Source: Burkholderiaceae bacterium (lineage in GTDB: Bacteria > Pseudomonadota > Gammaproteobacteria > Burkholderiales > Burkholderiaceae_E). From it: a stretch of DNA of 61,826 nucleotides. Shown here piece by piece: positions 33,324 through 43,678 of this stretch (the first letter of the stretch is position 1; each line of letters starts with the position of its first letter). The stretch covers positions 1 to 61,826 of the forward strand of contig JADJVQ010000050.1 in the NCBI GenBank assembly GCA_016710525.1, in the 5' to 3' direction. Made by a program: the position numbers and the translations under genes. Below the pieces are notes generated by a model that was given only the letters and a program-made list of their open reading frames with translations, ran no database searches and was not told where the DNA came from.

Positions 33324-34729
33324 TCCCGCGCCTGGTCGACTATGTCCGGGTGCCGGCCAAGTCGCCGGGTTTCGATCCGAGCTGGGCTGCGCACGGCCAT
33401 CTGCAGGAGGTCATCCAGGCGGCCGAGCAGTGGTGCCGGGCCCAGCCGATCGCCGGCATGACGCTCGAGATCGTCAGCATCGACGGCCTCACGCCCTGCC
33501 TGTTCTTCGACATTCCGGCCACCGGCGGCCTGGGCAACGATTCGTCGGTGCTGTTCTACGGTCACCTCGACAAGCAGCCCGAAATGACCGGCTGGCGCGA
33601 CGGCATGGGCCCCTGGATGCCGGTCATCGAAGACGGCAAGCTGTACGGCCGCGGCAGTGCCGATGACGGCTATGCGGTGTATGCGGCGCTGACCATCATC
33701 CAGGCGATCGACGCGCAGCAGGTGCCGCGCCCGCGCTGCGTGGGCCTGATCGAGACCTGCGAAGAAACCGGCAGTCCGGACCTGCCCGCGTACCTGAAGC
33801 TGCTGACGCCGCGCATGGGCAATGTGAAGCTCGTGGCGGGCCTGGACTCGGGCTGCGGCAACTACGACCAGCTGTGGGTGACGACCTCGCTGCGCGGCCT
33901 GGTGGGCGGCGTGCTGACCGTGGAGGTGCTGAGCGAAGGCGTGCATTCGGGGATGGCCAGCGGTCTGGTGCCCTCGTCGTTCCGGATCGCCCGGCAACTG
34001 CTCAACCGGATCGACGATTCGGCCACCGGCCGGGTGCTGCTGCCCGAACTGCATGCGCCGATCCCCGACGAGCGTCTGGCCCAGGCCCATGCCGCTGGCG
34101 CCATCCTCGGCGATGCGGTCTGGAAACAGTTTCCGTGGGTGGGCTGCTCGCACGAGCCGGGCGCCGATCCCGGCGCGCACGACAAGCACGCCCATGCCAT
34201 GCCCACCACGACCGATCCGGTCCAGGCCATCCTGGCGCGCACCTGGCGCCCGGCGCTGTCGGTGACCGGTGCGGCCGGCCTGCCCTCGATCGACTCGGCC
34301 GGCAATGTGCTGCGGCCCAAGACGTCGCTGAAGCTGTCGATGCGCCTGCCGCCCACCGTCGATGGCGAGCAGGCCACCCGCGCCATGAAAAAGGCGCTGG
34401 AAACCGATACGCCCTACAACGCCCGGGTCAGCTTCAAGGGCGACTGGGGCGCCACCGGCTGGAACGCGCCGGCCACCGCGCCCTGGCTCAAGGGGCTGCT
34501 CGACGATGCGTCGCGCTCGGCGTTCGGGCGCGAAGCGGCCTGGATGGGCGAGGGCGGCACGATTCCGTTCATGAACATGCTGGGCGATTTTTTCCCGCAG
34601 GCGCAATTCCTGATCACCGGTGTGCTGGGTCCGCAGAGCAATGCCCACGGCCCCAACGAGTTCCTGCACATCGGCTATGCCAAGCGGCTCACCGAGGCGG
34701 TCGCCCGGATCGTGGCCGGGGTGCGCTGA
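33269..34729 (+). CDS. M20 family metallopeptidase (dipeptidase-like)
   Basis: 486 residues, typical of the M20 di- and aminopeptidase subfamily. The zinc-site motifs are in order: LFYGHLDKQP (His), YGRGSADDGYAVYA (bridging Asp), ETCEETGSPD (catalytic Glu-Glu) and, at the C terminus, GPNEFLHIGYAK (His). The dimerisation domain lies in the middle (about 200-360). No signal peptide, so cytoplasmic. Its last 41 bp overlap the convergent PBP1C gene. It probably cleaves dipeptides or acylated amino acids. Confidence 0.92.
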   Translation: MDLSELRSFTSRKWDQDLIPRLVDYVRVPAKSPGFDPSWAAHGHLQEVIQAAEQWCRAQPIAGMTLEIVSIDGLTPCLFFDIPATGGLGNDSSVLFYGHLDKQPEMTGWRDGMGPWMPVIEDGKLYGRGSADDGYAVYAALTIIQAIDAQQVPRPRCVGLIETCEETGSPDLPAYLKLLTPRMGNVKLVAGLDSGCGNYDQLWVTTSLRGLVGGVLTVEVLSEGVHSGMASGLVPSSFRIARQLLNRIDDSATGRVLLPELHAPIPDERLAQAHAAGAILGDAVWKQFPWVGCSHEPGADPGAHDKHAHAMPTTTDPVQAILARTWRPALSVTGAAGLPSIDSAGNVLRPKTSLKLSMRLPPTVDGEQATRAMKKALETDTPYNARVSFKGDWGATGWNAPATAPWLKGLLDDASRSAFGREAAWMGEGGTIPFMNMLGDFFPQAQFLITGVLGPQSNAHGPNEFLHIGYAKRLTEAVARIVAGVR

Positions 34730-37082
34730 GCGCGCCGCGCACCTCGATCTCGACCTGATCGAGCGTGGCGCCGGCGGCATCGCGCAGTGCGATCCGGTGC
34801 ATGCCCGGCATCGGAAACCACGCCAGCTGCGCGCCGCGGCCGGCTTCGCGGCCGTCGATCCACCAGCGGGCCTGGCCGGCTTCCCGGCTGCGGTGGGCGC
34901 GCAGCAGCACCCGCTGGTTGGCCGGCGGAATGTCCGGGTCCAGGGCGATCCGGGTGCCATCGGGCGGATAGGCGATGCCCGCGCGTTCGGCGCCCCCGGC
35001 CAGCGCGACCACGCTCATCTGGGTTCCAGCCAGGAACAGCTCGTCGCGATCGGCTTCGGCGACATCCACGAAGTGCACGCGCTGGCGCACCAGCGAAGGC
35101 GGCACAGCGGGCGCCTGCGAGGGCTGGCGTGCATGGAGCCAGGCCATCACTTCGGCCCAGACGGGCGCCGCGCCGCGCGCCCCCGAGACCTGGCGCATCG
35201 GCAGTCCGGCGGCATTGCCGACCCACACGCCCACCGTATAGCGCGACGAGAAGCCGGCGCACCAGTTGTCGCGCATGTCCTTGCTGGTGCCGGTCTTCAC
35301 GGCGCTCCAGCTGCGGGTGACCAGCGGGCTGTCCCAGCCGAAGGTGGCGGCGCGCGCGTCGCGGTCGGACAGGATGTCGGCTACGATGTGGCTGGCACCC
35401 GCGGACAGGGCCTGGACCGGACTCGCGACCTGGCCTGTGGCGAGCCCGGCGCCCGGGCTGTCCCGCACGCCGGGCAAGGCGCCCTCGGGGGTTGCGCGGG
35501 CGGCGCCCGTCCGCCCGCCGCGGGCCAGGGCCCGGTACGCATTGGTGAGCTCGATCAGGGTCACGTCGGCCGATCCCAGCGCGAGCGAGTTGCCGTAGTG
35601 TTCACCGGTCTTGTCGACCGAGGCCATGCCCAGCGAGCGCAGCAGGCGTGCCATGGCTTCGGGCGTGACCATCGCACCGACCCGGACCGCGGGCACGTTC
35701 AGCGAAGAGGCCAGCGCGCTGCGCACGCTGACCCAGCCGCGAAACTGATGGTCATAGTTCTGCGGCAGGTACAGCCCGCCCCCGGCGGGCAGGTTGGCGG
35801 CGCGGTCCTCGAGCAGCGAGGCTGCGGTAAGGCGCTGCTCGCCGATCGCCATCGCGTACAGGAAGGGCTTGAGGGTCGAGCCGGCCTGCCGGGGTGCGAG
35901 CACCGCATCGACCTCGCTGGCCGCCGACAGCGACCCGGACGATCCCACCCAGGCCAGCACCTCGCCGGTCGCGTTCTCGAGCACCACCACGGCGCCGTCC
36001 TGCGCGCCCCGGTCGGCCAGATCGCGCAGGTGGCGGCGCAGCGCGTCGCGGGCCAGCCGCTGCAGATTGCCATCGAGCGTGCTGCGCCGCTGCTGGCCGG
36101 GTTCCTTCAGCAGGTGCCGCGCCAGGTGGGGCGCCAGTCCTTCCTGCAAGGGCGAGCCCGCCACGCGGCGCGCCAGCACCAGCTTGGCTCGGCCTTCCAG
36201 GCCCCCGCACAGCGCCTGCAGCTGCTGCTCGCGCAGCAGCAGGCAGGCCCGCTGGGCCACCCTTTCCGGGGCGGCGTTGGGACCTCGCACCAGTGCCGCC
36301 GCCAGCGCCGCCTCGGCCGCATCCAGGCCGATCGGCGCCTTGCCGAACAGCAGCTCGGACAGCGCGCCGATCCCCACCAGTTCGCCCCGAAACGGCAGCA
36401 GATTCAGGTAGGCCTCGAAGATCTGCGGCTTGCGCCAGCTGCGCTCCAGCGCGAGCGCCATCATCGCCTGGTCGACCTTGGTCGCGAGGCTGCGCCGGCC
36501 CTGGCCGGCGTGTCCGTCGAGCAGCCCGGCCAGCTGCATCGTGATGGTGCTGGCGCCGCGCGGGGCACGCGGTCCGCCGGCCGCGCCGACCGCCTCGCTC
36601 AGCGCCGAGCCGACCGCCAGCCAGTCGATGCCGGCGTGTTCGAGAAAGCGCCGGTCCTCGGAGATCAGCAGCGAGCGGCGCAGAGCCGGCGACACCTCGT
36701 CGATGGGCACCCAGGCCAGCTTGCGCAGGCTGTTGTCCAGGCGCAGGGTCTGCAGGGGGCGGCCCTGGCGGTCCAGCAGCACGCCTTCGGAGGACTTCCA
36801 GCCGGCGCGCACCTGTTCGAAAGAGGGTGCGGCGGACGCGCTCGTGCCGATGCAGGCGAGTGCGATGGCGAAGGTGAATGCGGACACCGCGCTGGTCAGC
36901 CGCGCGATCGTGAGCACGCCGCCGACCCGTCGCGCGATCGCGAACACGCCGCCAATGGTCGCGCGATCAGGACCACCGCGCCGGCCATCGGCGCGGGCGC
37001 GCTGCCCGGCCCGATCGGCCGCCGCCCGCTCCGGTGCACGATGCCCGCCCGGCAGAGGCCAGCGGCTGAGGGCGCCGGACAT
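34689..37082 (-). CDS. pbpC: Penicillin-binding protein 1C, bifunctional
   Basis: 797 residues from ATG 37082, 11 bp after the stop of the alpha-2-macroglobulin gene. A membrane anchor/signal segment lies at about residues 40-70. The GT51 transglycosylase domain shows EDRRFLEHAGID and GASTITMQ. The transpeptidase domain shows the SxxK of AGSTLKPFLYAMA, the SSLN triad and KTGTSKDMRDNW. The C-terminal BiPBP_C domain follows (about 690-780). Function: glycan polymerisation and cross-linking with periplasmic active sites. The operon with an alpha-2-macroglobulin is the classic YfhM-PbpC pair, thought to guard the cell when the wall is breached. Confidence 0.93.
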   Translation of the reverse strand: MSGALSRWPLPGGHRAPERAAADRAGQRARADGRRGGPDRATIGGVFAIARRVGGVLTIARLTSAVSAFTFAIALACIGTSASAAPSFEQVRAGWKSSEGVLLDRQGRPLQTLRLDNSLRKLAWVPIDEVSPALRRSLLISEDRRFLEHAGIDWLAVGSALSEAVGAAGGPRAPRGASTITMQLAGLLDGHAGQGRRSLATKVDQAMMALALERSWRKPQIFEAYLNLLPFRGELVGIGALSELLFGKAPIGLDAAEAALAAALVRGPNAAPERVAQRACLLLREQQLQALCGGLEGRAKLVLARRVAGSPLQEGLAPHLARHLLKEPGQQRRSTLDGNLQRLARDALRRHLRDLADRGAQDGAVVVLENATGEVLAWVGSSGSLSAASEVDAVLAPRQAGSTLKPFLYAMAIGEQRLTAASLLEDRAANLPAGGGLYLPQNYDHQFRGWVSVRSALASSLNVPAVRVGAMVTPEAMARLLRSLGMASVDKTGEHYGNSLALGSADVTLIELTNAYRALARGGRTGAARATPEGALPGVRDSPGAGLATGQVASPVQALSAGASHIVADILSDRDARAATFGWDSPLVTRSWSAVKTGTSKDMRDNWCAGFSSRYTVGVWVGNAAGLPMRQVSGARGAAPVWAEVMAWLHARQPSQAPAVPPSLVRQRVHFVDVAEADRDELFLAGTQMSVVALAGGAERAGIAYPPDGTRIALDPDIPPANQRVLLRAHRSREAGQARWWIDGREAGRGAQLAWFPMPGMHRIALRDAAGATLDQVEIEVRGALSAPRPRSGRPPR

Positions 37083-37093
37083 GCCGGGCGCGC

Positions 37094-40000
37094 CTAGGGC
37101 TTCACCGACAGCACGGCATTGGGCGCCTCGCCGAACACATCGGGCGCGTACATGGCCTCGACGCGCGAGGGCGGCAGCCGGAATTCGCCCGGCTGGTTCA
37201 GGCGCATCACGTACTCGAACACCTGGCGCCCCGGCGACAGGCGCTCGAAGTAGGCATGCACCGCCGCAGCTTCGCGTTCGATGAAGGTGGGGGTGGGCCG
37301 GTTCTCGCTGCGCTGGACCGCGGCGGCGGCCGGGGCGGCGACGATCGTCGTGTCGCGCGCAAGTCCCGAGCCCAGCACCGTGGCGCCGGGGGGCAGCGGG
37401 TCGGCGATCACCACCCAGGGCATGGCGGCGGTGCCGTCGACGATGACCCGGACGCGGACCAGGTCGCCGCGGCTCCAGGTGGTCGGATCCCGCCGTTCGA
37501 CGGCTTCGAGCACGCGGCTGATCCGGTAACCGCTGGCGACGGGCTCGACGAGCGGCACCGCGGCCATCACCTGCGCCTGCAGCCAGGGCTGGCCGGCCCC
37601 GCTGTGGCTGAACTGCGCGTTGCTCGCGCCCTCCGGCTGGGGCAGGTCGAACTGCACGGCGCCGGCGCTCCACGCGTGGGCACGGCTGGCCGCCGCGAGC
37701 CGCACGCTGGTCTGGCCATCGACCTTGGCCTGTTCGAACTTCGCGGCGAATCCGCGCACGGCGACGGCGCCCCAGGCGTTGGCGGTGGTGCTCGACCAGG
37801 CGCCCTGGCGCTGACGGGCCAGCAGTCCGCCGACCAGTTTCGCGGCGTCCTCGCGCCAGGCGTCACGGCTGCCCGCGTGCACCAGCAGGCGGGCCATGGC
37901 CGCGTCCCCATTGGACAGCAGCCACCACGGTTCGTCGTCGCGCTCGGCCGCCAGCACGAGGCGCGTGCCGCTGGCCACCAGCCGAGCCCGCAGGATCTGC
38001 TCGGCCTGCGCCAGCAGCGCGTCGCGGCGCGGCAGGGTCGGCACGCCCTCGAGAACCGCCACCCAGTCGAGCACCGCGGACAGCGGCAGCCGTTCGGGCG
38101 CCAGTTCGAGCGCGGCGACCTGAGCCATCGGCGCGCGGCCGTGGCGCGCCAGCACGGCCAGCGCGGCCAGCCGGCGTTCCTGCGAATCGGGCCGCAGGAA
38201 CCAGCCGCTGCGCTTGATGCGGCCCTCGACGAACGCGGCCAGCCCGCCCAGCAGGCGATCGCGCATGGCGGCGGGTATCTCGAGACCGGCCTCGCGCGCG
38301 ACCGTGAGCAGGTAGGCGGTCAGCGCTTCGCTGCCGGCCGCGGTCTCGCCCTCGCGAACCGGGAAGAACTGCGCCAGGCCGTCCGAATCGACGTACGAGG
38401 GCAGATCGTCGACCAGGCCCTGCCACAGCCCGGCATCGGCCAGTCCGACCGCGCGCGAGGTCCGCTGCTCGAGGCAGCGGTAGGGGTAGCGCTGCAGCCA
38501 GTCGCGCACGCCGGCGAGCGATCCGGCGATCGACGGCGACAGCGAGACCCGCAGGATCGAGCGCCCCGCGATCGCGCCCGGCGGCGTGGCCAGCGCGATG
38601 CCGGCCTGGCCGTCGATCTGCATCAGCATCGCCTGGCGCACGGTGAGTGGCACGGCCGGGGCCACGGTTTGCTTCACGCGCAGGCTGTCGCGCTGGCCGC
38701 CGGGTTCGCTGGCATCGATCTCCCAGGTGAGCTGATCGACCGAGGCCGGCACCACCACCGGCAGCGGCACCAGCTGCGAGGCGCCCGCGGCCAGCTCGAT
38801 GCTGCGCTGGACGCTGGCGATCGGGGCCGCGCCGGCGGCGCCCGCCAGGACCTTGGCACTGACCGCCACCTTCATCGGCTGGGTGCTGTTGTTGCGCACG
38901 GTGAGCGCCACCGGCAGGCTGTCGCCGTCGCGCACCACCAGGGGCAGGCCGGCCACCAGCTGCAGCGGCTGGGTGCTGCGCACGGTGGCCTCGCCGGTGC
39001 CGAAGAAGCCCTGGTCGGCATCGGCGATCGCCACGATCCGAAACCGGCTGAGCGAATCGTTCAGCGGCACTTCGATCTGGGCTCGGCCCTGCGCATCCAC
39101 GGTCACCGACGGATTCCAGTACAGCAGGGTGTCGAAGAGCTCGCGCGTCGGATTGCGCCCGCCATCGCCCCCGGCGGCGACCGCCTTGCGCCCGAAGTGG
39201 CGCCTGCCGACGACCTGCATCTGCGCGGTCGCGGTTTCGACCCCGTAGCTGCGCCGCTGCAGCATCGCCTCGAGCACCTTCCAGCTGGTATTGGGCAGCA
39301 GTTCGAGCAGGGCCTCGTCGACCGCGGCAACCGCCACCTGGGCGCCGGCGGCCGGGGTCTTGCCATCGGGCAGACGCACGTCCAGGCTCACCTTGACCTT
39401 CTCGCGCACCTTGTACTGTTCGCGCTCGGGGGCGACCTTGACCGCCAGGCGCGAGCCGTCGATGCCCACCGTCAGTTCGGTCAGGCCCATCCGGAAGGCC
39501 GGCCGGGCCAGGTCGACCGTGGCCGTGGGGGCGATCCGCGCCGCGGGCAGTTCGCCCGAATGTCGGAACTCCTGCCACCACTCGATCGGCGAACGCCAGC
39601 CCCAGGTGAAGATCGAGTACCAGGGCACGTCGCGCAGGCGGCCGCGGATCGGCATCACCGAGACGAAGACATTGGGTCCGTACTCGGCGCGCATCGGCAG
39701 CTCGAAGCTGGGGTTGCGTCCGCTCAGCTCGATCACCCGCGAATCGATCACGCCTTCGCGCTCCACCGTGACCAGCGCGGTGGCCAGGCGAAACGGCATG
39801 CGCACCTGGAACCGCGCGTTCTCGCCGGGCGCCAGGCGCTTCTTCTCGGGGATCAGATCGATGCGGTCCTGGGCCTGCGCGTCGAACCAGAGTTCGCCGC
39901 GCCCGGCCATCCAGACCGACGCGCTGGCGCTGGCCAGCCGTCCGCCGTCGTCGGCGGATTCGGCCACCAGGACCAGCTGACCGGTCTCGCCCGGGGCCAG

Positions 40001-42991
40001 CTTGGGAGTGATTTCGCAGATCGCCACGCCGCCGGCTTCGGTCTGGGCTTTGCAGAGTTCGCCCAGATCCTTGGACTGGTGCTGGTTCTCGTACGCATAG
40101 AAGCCGCCGACCAGGCGCTTGCGGTGCGAGATCGTCTTCTCCAGCCGGCCCAGCACGCGAACCGCTCGGCCCTTCTGGGGACGGCCGCTGGTATCGAGCA
40201 CCGCGACCCGCAGGCCGATCGATTCGCCCATCGCCGCCCAGCCATCGGTCTTCACGCCGACGACGAGCTGCGAGGGGTACATCATCGTGCTGCGCGAGAC
40301 GCTCTGGATTTCGCCGGACGGATCGGCAAAGGTGGTCTCGACGTCCAGGCGGTGCGCAACCGAGATCACCGGCAGCGCCGGCACCCGCACCCGCGCACTC
40401 CCCTGGGCGTCCAGTTCGGCCGCCAGCTTGTCGAGCACCAGCCGGTCGCGGTGGATGCCGCGCGCCGCCAGCCGTTGCGCCGCGGCCTGCGCGCCGCCGC
40501 CTTGCTCCGGGTCGTCGCTGTCGCTGCGTTCGAGATCGTCGCGCTCGAAACGGAATGCGTCCCAGCCCTCGAAGCTGGGCGACTGGGCCTTCATCTGCGC
40601 GCTGACCTTGATCGGCAGACGGGCCGCCGATCCGCCCGACAGCCAGGTGATCCGCACGTCGGCGGCGGCTTCGCGCGGCGCGGGCGGCAGCACGGGCGGC
40701 AGGACCACCTGGGCATCGAACACCGGCAGCCGGAAGGCCTCGACCCGGAAGCTGCCGGTCATCTGGGCGCCCGACCACAGCGGTGCGGGCCGCCGCGCCG
40801 CGGGCTTGCCACTGGGCGCGGGCTCTTCGGGATACTCGAGGAACACCTCATAGCGGCCCAGGCGGGCGCCCGGGGGCAGCTTGAAGCGCGTCTGCGCGGA
40901 AGCTCCGCTCCAGGCGATCGGCAGCTCCCAGGACTGTTCGGAGCCGGTGTGCACGATCTTGATCTGGCGCGGCAGCCGGTCGTCGGCGGGGCGGGACAGC
41001 CCCTTGGAGGAGGTGCTGCGCACGAAATGTTTCATCGACACGGTCTCGCCGGCACGCAGCAGCATCCGGTCGAAGACGGTGTGGGCGGCGATCTGGTTGT
41101 CGTCCGAGCCGAGCGTGGGCACCTCGAAGCGCCAGGGCTCGATGCCCTGGGACCAGCCCGACCAGGCGAACGACAGGTCCTCGCGGCCCTTGGCATCGCG
41201 GGCGCGGGCCGAGACGAAATGTCCCGGCCGGTCCTCGCCGCAGTCTTCGCCGGGGGAGGCCAGCGGCCCTGGCACGCGCGCGATGCCCTGCGTGTCGGTG
41301 CTGCCCTGCCACAGCGGCTTGCCGTGGCAGTCCGAGATGCGCACTGCCGCGCCGGCCACCGGTTTGCCCCGGTCCAGGCTGGTCACCCAGACCAGCGCAT
41401 TCTCGGGACTGCGCTTGTAGTGCACGGCCAGGTTGGTGACCAGGGCCGCCGTGCGCACGTACATGCTGGCATTGCGATCGAGCAGCGCGCGGCCCAGCTT
41501 GCGCGATTCGATCTCCAGCACATGAAACCCCGGTTCGGGCAGCGGCACCCCGATCACCTCGAAGGGCCAGTCGCCCGGCGCGGCCGGCTCGGGCAGCTTG
41601 AGCACGCGCGCAGACGCTTCGCGGTTCAGCAGCGACAGCGTGCGCGACTCGATGGTCGGCTGACCCTCACCCTGGCGCCCGGGCGCGCGGGCGGCGCGAC
41701 GCGGGGCCTGGCCTGTGAGACTGCGTGCCTCGTCCTCGTCGATGTCGCGCTCGTGCAGGCGGATGATCTTCGAGAACCATTCGATGATCTGGGCGTCGTC
41801 CTGGACCTTGAGCTCGCGCACCGTGCCGCGGCCCGGTTCGTTGCTGCGCATCAGCAGCGCGCGTTCGACCTTGCGCAGCGTCAGCGGCATCGCCGGCGCC
41901 TCGTCGTTTTCGATGATGCCGAACGGCGCGACGGCAAACTTGGCCAGCGGCGGGAATGCCGCGGTGCGGCTCTTCAGCGGAAAGATCGCGGCATTGACCA
42001 GCGGGCGCTCGTCGGCATCGCGCACGTCCTTCGGCAGGATCACGGTGAAGTCGGCCGACTCCGGGAACGGGCCCTTGAAGACGGCGGCGTCGGCGGTCGA
42101 TTCGTTGTCTTCGCCCGCCAGGGCCGGTTTGCGTTCGCCATCGGCGAAACGCAGACGCACGGCTTCGAGCGTCTTGCGCGGCACCGGGGAGCTGAACTCG
42201 ATGCGGACATCGCCCAGCGGGGTGCAGGGCGCGTTGCTGTTCTCGCGCAGGCACGACAGCGAGCCGCTGAACGCGGCGCGCACCTTGTACTTGAGGACCT
42301 GCGCCTTGCGGGTCGTGATGCCCGATGGCGTGGCGATGCCGGCATCCCAGACCAGTTCGACCGCGGCATCCGGCGGCAGGGTGCGAGCGCAGGTGAGCAC
42401 CGAGACGTCGGTTTCGCGGGAAGCGTAGCGCTTGACCAGCAGATCGCGGTCGGCGCCCTCGATCAGCCGCACCGCGATCCGCTCGCCGAGGCCTTCGACC
42501 CGGCACCAGGCGCGCTGCAGGATCGAGTCGCTGCGCGCGGTGCCGGTCAGCGACACGATGAACGCCTGGTTGTCGGCGATCCGGTTGCCATCGGACGGCA
42601 CGGCCCTGACGATCGCCGGCCCGCCGGTGGTGAATTCGTAGCGGGTGCTGCCCTCGATGGCATTGCCGGCCACGCTGCGCAGCGCCGTCTTGAGCCGGAA
42701 TGTGCAGCGGGCCCCGGCCCTGGGAACCCGCTCGAAGTCATAGACCCATGTCTTGGGGTCGACCCAGCGGCCCTTGCCGGCGGTCGGGCAGTCGACCTCG
42801 AACGCGTCGGCCGCGCCGCTGTCTCCCAGGCGGACCATCGGTTCGCTGAACACCGCGCGTGCCTGGCGCACGATGCTGATCTCGCCTTGCGGCGAGAACA
42901 TCTGCACCCCGGCCCCTTGCGCCGCCCCGGCAAACGCCGCCGCCGCCAATGACCAGCCTGCCCAGCGCAATACGGTCTTCAGGGTTCTCAT
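37094..42991 (-). CDS. yfhM: Bacterial alpha-2-macroglobulin family protein
   Basis: 1965 residues from ATG 42991 (MRTLKTVLRWAGWSLAAAAF), a signal peptide ending near AQGAG. It carries the MG domains, the bait/MG7-MG10 region and the thioester motif CLEQ with cysteine 1506 (codon 38474-38476), in YPYRCLEQRTS. The thioester would covalently trap attacking proteases. Unlike E. coli YfhM no lipobox cysteine follows the signal peptide, so this form is probably soluble in the periplasm or anchored otherwise. It is transcribed first, with pbpC immediately downstream. The gene is intact over 5.9 kb, useful evidence that long frames can be read correctly here. Confidence 0.93.
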   Translation of the reverse strand: MRTLKTVLRWAGWSLAAAAFAGAAQGAGVQMFSPQGEISIVRQARAVFSEPMVRLGDSGAADAFEVDCPTAGKGRWVDPKTWVYDFERVPRAGARCTFRLKTALRSVAGNAIEGSTRYEFTTGGPAIVRAVPSDGNRIADNQAFIVSLTGTARSDSILQRAWCRVEGLGERIAVRLIEGADRDLLVKRYASRETDVSVLTCARTLPPDAAVELVWDAGIATPSGITTRKAQVLKYKVRAAFSGSLSCLRENSNAPCTPLGDVRIEFSSPVPRKTLEAVRLRFADGERKPALAGEDNESTADAAVFKGPFPESADFTVILPKDVRDADERPLVNAAIFPLKSRTAAFPPLAKFAVAPFGIIENDEAPAMPLTLRKVERALLMRSNEPGRGTVRELKVQDDAQIIEWFSKIIRLHERDIDEDEARSLTGQAPRRAARAPGRQGEGQPTIESRTLSLLNREASARVLKLPEPAAPGDWPFEVIGVPLPEPGFHVLEIESRKLGRALLDRNASMYVRTAALVTNLAVHYKRSPENALVWVTSLDRGKPVAGAAVRISDCHGKPLWQGSTDTQGIARVPGPLASPGEDCGEDRPGHFVSARARDAKGREDLSFAWSGWSQGIEPWRFEVPTLGSDDNQIAAHTVFDRMLLRAGETVSMKHFVRSTSSKGLSRPADDRLPRQIKIVHTGSEQSWELPIAWSGASAQTRFKLPPGARLGRYEVFLEYPEEPAPSGKPAARRPAPLWSGAQMTGSFRVEAFRLPVFDAQVVLPPVLPPAPREAAADVRITWLSGGSAARLPIKVSAQMKAQSPSFEGWDAFRFERDDLERSDSDDPEQGGGAQAAAQRLAARGIHRDRLVLDKLAAELDAQGSARVRVPALPVISVAHRLDVETTFADPSGEIQSVSRSTMMYPSQLVVGVKTDGWAAMGESIGLRVAVLDTSGRPQKGRAVRVLGRLEKTISHRKRLVGGFYAYENQHQSKDLGELCKAQTEAGGVAICEITPKLAPGETGQLVLVAESADDGGRLASASASVWMAGRGELWFDAQAQDRIDLIPEKKRLAPGENARFQVRMPFRLATALVTVEREGVIDSRVIELSGRNPSFELPMRAEYGPNVFVSVMPIRGRLRDVPWYSIFTWGWRSPIEWWQEFRHSGELPAARIAPTATVDLARPAFRMGLTELTVGIDGSRLAVKVAPEREQYKVREKVKVSLDVRLPDGKTPAAGAQVAVAAVDEALLELLPNTSWKVLEAMLQRRSYGVETATAQMQVVGRRHFGRKAVAAGGDGGRNPTRELFDTLLYWNPSVTVDAQGRAQIEVPLNDSLSRFRIVAIADADQGFFGTGEATVRSTQPLQLVAGLPLVVRDGDSLPVALTVRNNSTQPMKVAVSAKVLAGAAGAAPIASVQRSIELAAGASQLVPLPVVVPASVDQLTWEIDASEPGGQRDSLRVKQTVAPAVPLTVRQAMLMQIDGQAGIALATPPGAIAGRSILRVSLSPSIAGSLAGVRDWLQRYPYRCLEQRTSRAVGLADAGLWQGLVDDLPSYVDSDGLAQFFPVREGETAAGSEALTAYLLTVAREAGLEIPAAMRDRLLGGLAAFVEGRIKRSGWFLRPDSQERRLAALAVLARHGRAPMAQVAALELAPERLPLSAVLDWVAVLEGVPTLPRRDALLAQAEQILRARLVASGTRLVLAAERDDEPWWLLSNGDAAMARLLVHAGSRDAWREDAAKLVGGLLARQRQGAWSSTTANAWGAVAVRGFAAKFEQAKVDGQTSVRLAAASRAHAWSAGAVQFDLPQPEGASNAQFSHSGAGQPWLQAQVMAAVPLVEPVASGYRISRVLEAVERRDPTTWSRGDLVRVRVIVDGTAAMPWVVIADPLPPGATVLGSGLARDTTIVAAPAAAAVQRSENRPTPTFIEREAAAVHAYFERLSPGRQVFEYVMRLNQPGEFRLPPSRVEAMYAPDVFGEAPNAVLSVKP

Positions 42992-43150
42992 CGGCAAGGG
43001 GCTCCGGGTGCAGTCGGGGTGAGAAATGTGCGATTTTGCACGTTGCGAAGGCCCCGCGCACCTCGCCTGGCGTGCGGGCCGGTGCTGCCCCGGCGGATGT
43101 CCGACGAGCGGCATGCGGAAGTTGCCGCGCCGCTGCGCCCGCCGGCCGTC

Positions 43151-43678
43151 TCAGATCAGCCCGAAGGCCCCCGCCAGCGCGCCTGCCGCGATCAGCCACA
43201 ACGGATTGAGGCGCGTGCGCCAGATCAGCAGCGCGCTGAGCAGGGTCAGCAGCAGCCCGGCCGGCCGATGGGCCGTGGGCGCGGCCAGGACCCAGCCGGC
43301 GGCAAACAGCAGACCGATCGTGAGCGGCACCGTGCCCTGGCGGAAGGCCTTGACCGCGCGGTGGTCGCGCCAGCGTTCGGCGCCGCGGTTGGCGATCAGC
43401 GCGACCGTGGTGGAGGGCAGCAGGATGCCCAGCGTGGTGGCCAGGGCGCCAGCCCAGCCGGCGGCATTCCAGCCCATCACGGTGACCAGCAGGATGTTCG
43501 GGCCGGGCGAGGCCTGGGCCAGCGCGATCGAGGCTGAAAACTGGGCCTCGGTCAGCCAGTGATGCTGCTCGACCATCAGCCGATGCATTTCGGGGACGAC
43601 GGTGATGCCTCCGCCGATGGCCAGCAGCGAGAACAGCAGGAAACGGGTGAACAGCTCGATCAGGTCGGCGTCGCTCAC
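43151..43678 (-). CDS. Chromate transporter family protein, C-terminal half type
   Basis: 175 residues from GTG 43678, overlapping the stop of the preceding gene (GTGA). CHR-domain features include FLLFSLLAIGGGITVVPEMH and ALAQASPGPNILLVTVMGWNA, with about five to six membrane segments. Short CHR proteins work as pairs of adjacent genes with opposite topology, each half of the long ChrA. The pair with 43675-44259 fits. The role is chromate efflux or sulfate/chromate antiport, though single-pair CHR proteins can have other anion substrates. Confidence 0.88.
   Translation of the reverse strand: MSDADLIELFTRFLLFSLLAIGGGITVVPEMHRLMVEQHHWLTEAQFSASIALAQASPGPNILLVTVMGWNAAGWAGALATTLGILLPSTTVALIANRGAERWRDHRAVKAFRQGTVPLTIGLLFAAGWVLAAPTAHRPAGLLLTLLSALLIWRTRLNPLWLIAAGALAGAFGLI

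Noticed and set aside
37256..42952. A 1898-codon open frame on the plus strand opposite the alpha-2-macroglobulin gene
   Set aside because: It mirrors the codon pattern of the real gene on the other strand, has a repetitive Arg/Gly/His-rich composition and no recognisable domain. High GC makes such shadow frames common.
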